DNA of 64,000 nucleotides from Veillonella sp. CHU740 (GTDB lineage: Bacteria > Bacillota > Negativicutes > Veillonellales > Veillonellaceae), in contig NZ_RQVD01000006.1 in the NCBI RefSeq assembly GCF_003992055.1, forward strand, positions 43,440-107,439, written 5' to 3'. Below, piece by piece: positions 62,129 to 64,000 of this stretch (positions are counted from its first letter, which is position 1; every line of letters starts with the position of its first letter). The position numbers were made by a program, and so were the translations under genes. The notes beneath the pieces were generated by a model that saw only the letters and a list, made by a program, of their open reading frames with translations, did no database searches and was not told the origin of the DNA.

Positions 62129-62997
62129 TGAAAGAACATAAGAGCAAAAAACGAACAATGATAGACGTGGCTCTACGGTATTTTATGATGATTATCGGAG
62201 CTGCTATTTATACCTATGGGCTAGATGTATTTCTCGTGCCCAATTATTTAATTGACGGTGGCGTTGTCGGTATCGCTCTTATGGCGAGTAAGATTACAGG
62301 AATATCATTTAGTATATTTGTAATCCTCATCAATCTACCATTTTTATATGTAGGGTATAAACAAATTGGTAAAAGCTTTACCATATCTACACTATTTGCC
62401 ATTGCATGTATTTCTCTATTCTCTGTGTTTATGCATGATATACCACCTCTTGTGAGGGACCCTTTATTGGCTTCCGTATTCGGTGGCATTATTCTAGGCC
62501 TTGGGGTAGGGATTATTATACGGAATGGTGGCTCTTTGGATGGATCTGAAATTGTGGCCATCATATTTGATAAAAAAAGCTCTTTCTCTGTCGGTGAGAT
62601 TGTTATGTTCTTTAACTTCTTTATCTTAGGTGCGGCAGGCTTTGTGTATGATTGGAATAGTGCCATGTACTCATTGATTGCTTACTTTGTAGCCTATAAG
62701 ATGATGGATCTTGTTATCACAGGGGTAGAAGAGTCGAAAGGTGTTATGGTCATCACCGACAAATCTGAAGAAGTGGCTAATGTGGTAATGCATCGCTTAG
62801 GACGTGGTGTTACCTTACTATATGGAGAAGGGGCCTATACGAAAACACCAAAGCGGATTATCTATTGTGTAGTGACTCGTTTGGAAATGACTAAGTTAAA
62901 AGATATTATCTATGAAGTGGATGAAAATGCTTTCATTACCATTAATGATGTACATGATGTATTTGGGGGACAATTTGGTAAAAAGTCTATTCATTAA
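62128..62997 (+). CDS. YitT family membrane protein (DUF2179)
   Basis: The 289-residue protein has five or six N-terminal membrane segments ('IIGAAIYTYGLDVFLVPNYLIDGGVVGIALM', 'GKSFTISTLFAIACISLFSVF', 'VFGGIILGLGVGIIIRNGGSLDGSEIVAI') and a C-terminal cytoplasmic DUF2179 domain (about 205-289: 'GRGVTLLYGEGAYTKTPKRIIYCVVTRLEMTKLKDIIYEVDENAFITINDVHDV'). YitT-like proteins are common in Firmicutes; function is unknown, possibly transport. It starts inside the stop of the upstream gene. Confidence 0.9.
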   Translation: MKEHKSKKRTMIDVALRYFMMIIGAAIYTYGLDVFLVPNYLIDGGVVGIALMASKITGISFSIFVILINLPFLYVGYKQIGKSFTISTLFAIACISLFSVFMHDIPPLVRDPLLASVFGGIILGLGVGIIIRNGGSLDGSEIVAIIFDKKSSFSVGEIVMFFNFFILGAAGFVYDWNSAMYSLIAYFVAYKMMDLVITGVEESKGVMVITDKSEEVANVVMHRLGRGVTLLYGEGAYTKTPKRIIYCVVTRLEMTKLKDIIYEVDENAFITINDVHDVFGGQFGKKSIH

Positions 62998-63058
62998 TAT
63001 ATCTAGGAACAGAATAGAATACAGCCCTATTGTATAGGGAGAAAGGTATGAAACGATA

Positions 63059-63661
63059 ATGGAAAAAGATAAAGCGATAGGAAGTCAAATTTTAAAAGAA
63101 GCTAGAGAATGGGGACAAGCAATTATTGTTGCTTTACTGGTAGCAATGATCACGCACATTTTCTTAATTCAACCAACCCGTGTATCTGGAGAATCCATGG
63201 AGGATACTCTTCATAATGGAGACTTCTTGCTGATTAGTAAATGGTCTCATGTGACACGTTCTTTGCCTGACTATGAGGATATTGTTATCATAGATAGCCG
63301 TGTGCAACGTGAACGTTCTTGGAAAGATGATATAACAGAACCATTGATGAATTACGCCAGCGTAGTTGTTTCTTCTTTGCAAGGACATGATGTGTGGGTA
63401 AAACGTGTCATAGGACGTCCAGGGGATGTATTGGAATTCAAAGAAGGTCATGTATGGCGCAATGGGGAAAAATTAAATGAACCCTACACAAAGAAGGAAA
63501 CGATGAAGTTTGAACGATCCTTACCAATTACAGTGCCAGAAGGTCACGTATTTGTGATGGGGGATAATCGAAATCATTCATCAGATAGCCGTTTTATAGG
63601 ATTTGTACCGGTTGACCATGTATTAGGTAAACTTGCATATCATATACGGAATCCATTCTAG
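63059..63661 (+). CDS. lepB: Signal peptidase I
   Basis: The 200-residue protein has one N-terminal membrane anchor (about 15-38), the catalytic Ser in 'RVSGESMEDTLHNGDFLLI' and catalytic Lys in 'VWVKRVIGRPGDVLEFKEGHVW', and 'VFVMGDNRNHSSDSRFIGFVP' (GDNR/SDSR box). It cuts Sec and Tat signal peptides, including those of BamA, LptA and the unknown exported proteins here. A weak AGAAAGG ribosome site precedes ATG 63059. It is the Firmicute small single-anchor type. Confidence 0.95.
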   Translation: MEKDKAIGSQILKEAREWGQAIIVALLVAMITHIFLIQPTRVSGESMEDTLHNGDFLLISKWSHVTRSLPDYEDIVIIDSRVQRERSWKDDITEPLMNYASVVVSSLQGHDVWVKRVIGRPGDVLEFKEGHVWRNGEKLNEPYTKKETMKFERSLPITVPEGHVFVMGDNRNHSSDSRFIGFVPVDHVLGKLAYHIRNPF

Positions 63662-63746
63662 ATATATGTAGATTCGTTATAGGTGTATCCTATAGCAATA
63701 GAAATATGGCGTTCATAAGAGTTAACAAAAATAGATAGATATAGAC

Positions 63747-63775
63747 TTGACAAAAATCTTTAATATATGTATACT
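63747..63775 (+). promoter_or_regulatory. Promoter of tRNA-Leu
   Basis: TTGACA (63747-63752), 17 bases, TATACT (63770-63775), 15 bases before the mature tRNA. This is one of the strongest consensus matches in the window, as expected for a tRNA gene. Confidence 0.8.
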
Positions 63776-63790
63776 ATTAATTGTTGACGA

Positions 63791-63874
63791 GCCGGAGTGG
63801 CGGAATGGCAGACGCACTTGACTCAAAATCAAGCGGGTAACACCGTGTGGGTTCAAGTCCCACCTCCGGCACCA
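63791..63874 (+). tRNA. tRNA-Leu (anticodon CAA)
   Basis: The acceptor stem GCCGGAG pairs with CTCCGGC, then A and an encoded CCA. The anticodon stem CTTGA/TCAAG (63817-63821, 63829-63833) holds the loop CTCAAAA with anticodon CAA at 63824-63826, reading UUG. A long variable arm (GCGGGTAACACCGTGT region) and the T arm GTGGG-TTCAAGT-CCCAC are as expected for a class II leucine tRNA. Confidence 0.97.
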
Positions 63875-63881
63875 ACGAGTA

Positions 63882-63913
63882 ACAGACACTGTGTATACAG
63901 TGTCTGTTTTTTT
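63882..63913 (+). terminator. Terminator after tRNA-Leu
   Basis: ACAGACACTG (63882-63891) and CAGTGTCTGT (63898-63907) pair around TGTATA, followed by a run of six to seven T. Confidence 0.92.
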
Positions 63914-63925
63914 ATATATTATTTA

Positions 63926-64000
63926 GGCTCTTTGTCAAATGTGGGGGCTGCTCATATAAGAAGTTCTTAGCGCTAGCTATCTAAATAGCTAGCGCTATTC
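63926..64000. mobile_element. Possible ISL3-family insertion sequence end
   Basis: GGCTCTTTGTCAAATGTGGG at 63926-63945 resembles the terminal inverted repeat beginning GGCTCTTTGTCAA of ISL3-family elements. It follows an AT-rich stretch and is cut by the window edge, so no transposase can be confirmed. A related stretch at 12047-12066 supports a dispersed element. Confidence 0.4.
63969..63996. repeat. Perfect 12-bp inverted repeat at right edge
   Basis: AGCGCTAGCTAT (63969-63980) and ATAGCTAGCGCT (63985-63996) form a 12-bp stem with a CTAA loop. It may be a terminator for a gene just outside the window or part of the putative insertion sequence. Confidence 0.5.

Overview
This window almost certainly comes from a diderm Firmicute of the class Negativicutes, most likely Veillonella or a close relative. 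The DNA is moderately AT-rich and its ribosome binding sites are Firmicute-like (AAAGGAGG). It carries Firmicute markers (rapZ-yvcK-whiA; a PyrR-type attenuator before the pyr operon; ycsF/kip-type 5-oxoprolinase genes). It also carries a full outer-membrane and lipopolysaccharide programme. Nearly all genes lie on the + strand; the only clear minus-strand gene is the DUF805 gene near 36.1-36.6 kb.

Layout. (1) 1-7.4 kb: the 3' part of a CobN-type chelatase gene, a FecB/BtuF-FecCD-FecE metal-chelate ABC importer, and ChlI-like and ChlD-like chelatase ATPase subunits. (2) 7.8-11.9 kb: the end of the coproporphyrin-dependent haem pathway: hemE, ferrochelatase, and one reading frame that fuses coproporphyrinogen oxidase (HemY/CgoX) to coprohaem decarboxylase (HemQ/ChdC). 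The fusion has a His-rich linker and an internal Shine-Dalgarno plus ATG exactly at the joint. (3) 12.2-17.7 kb: a HAD phosphatase, rapZ, yvcK, whiA and an unknown exported protein. (4) 17.8-23.5 kb: an iron/haem locus with an AraC-family regulator behind a leader terminator, a near-perfect Fur box, exbB-exbD-tonB, a HutW/ChuW-type radical SAM haem-degrading enzyme with a long histidine-rich repeat tail, and a flavodoxin. (5) 23.8-27.6 kb: pxpA, an atypical NRAMP-like transporter, pxpB and pxpC. (6) 27.6-36.0 kb: a pyrimidine operon pyrB-pyrC-carA-carB-pyrK-pyrD behind a PyrR attenuator. (7) 36.1-60.3 kb: DUF805 (minus strand), then an envelope cluster: a small membrane protein, bamA, an unknown exported protein, three successive Skp/OmpH-like genes, lpxD, an LpxL-like gene, lpxC, fabZ, lpxA, lpxI, lpxB, msbA, waaA, lpxK, kdsB, kdsA, kdsD, kdsC, a second LpxL-like gene, lptC, lptA, lptB and a single lptF/G permease. 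(8) 60.5-64 kb: a DUF3084 protein, an RNase H-fold protein, a YitT-family membrane protein, signal peptidase I, tRNA-Leu(CAA), and a possible ISL3-type insertion sequence end at the right edge.

How the parts fit. Regions 1, 2 and 4 all concern tetrapyrroles and their metals: chelation or dechelation, haem synthesis, TonB-energised uptake and anaerobic haem opening. Histidine-rich segments occur in the CgoX-ChdC linker and the HutW tail, and a weaker one in the flavodoxin. Region 7 encodes essentially all of Kdo2-lipid A synthesis, flipping and Lpt export, beside BamA and periplasmic chaperones, as expected for a cell with a true outer membrane.
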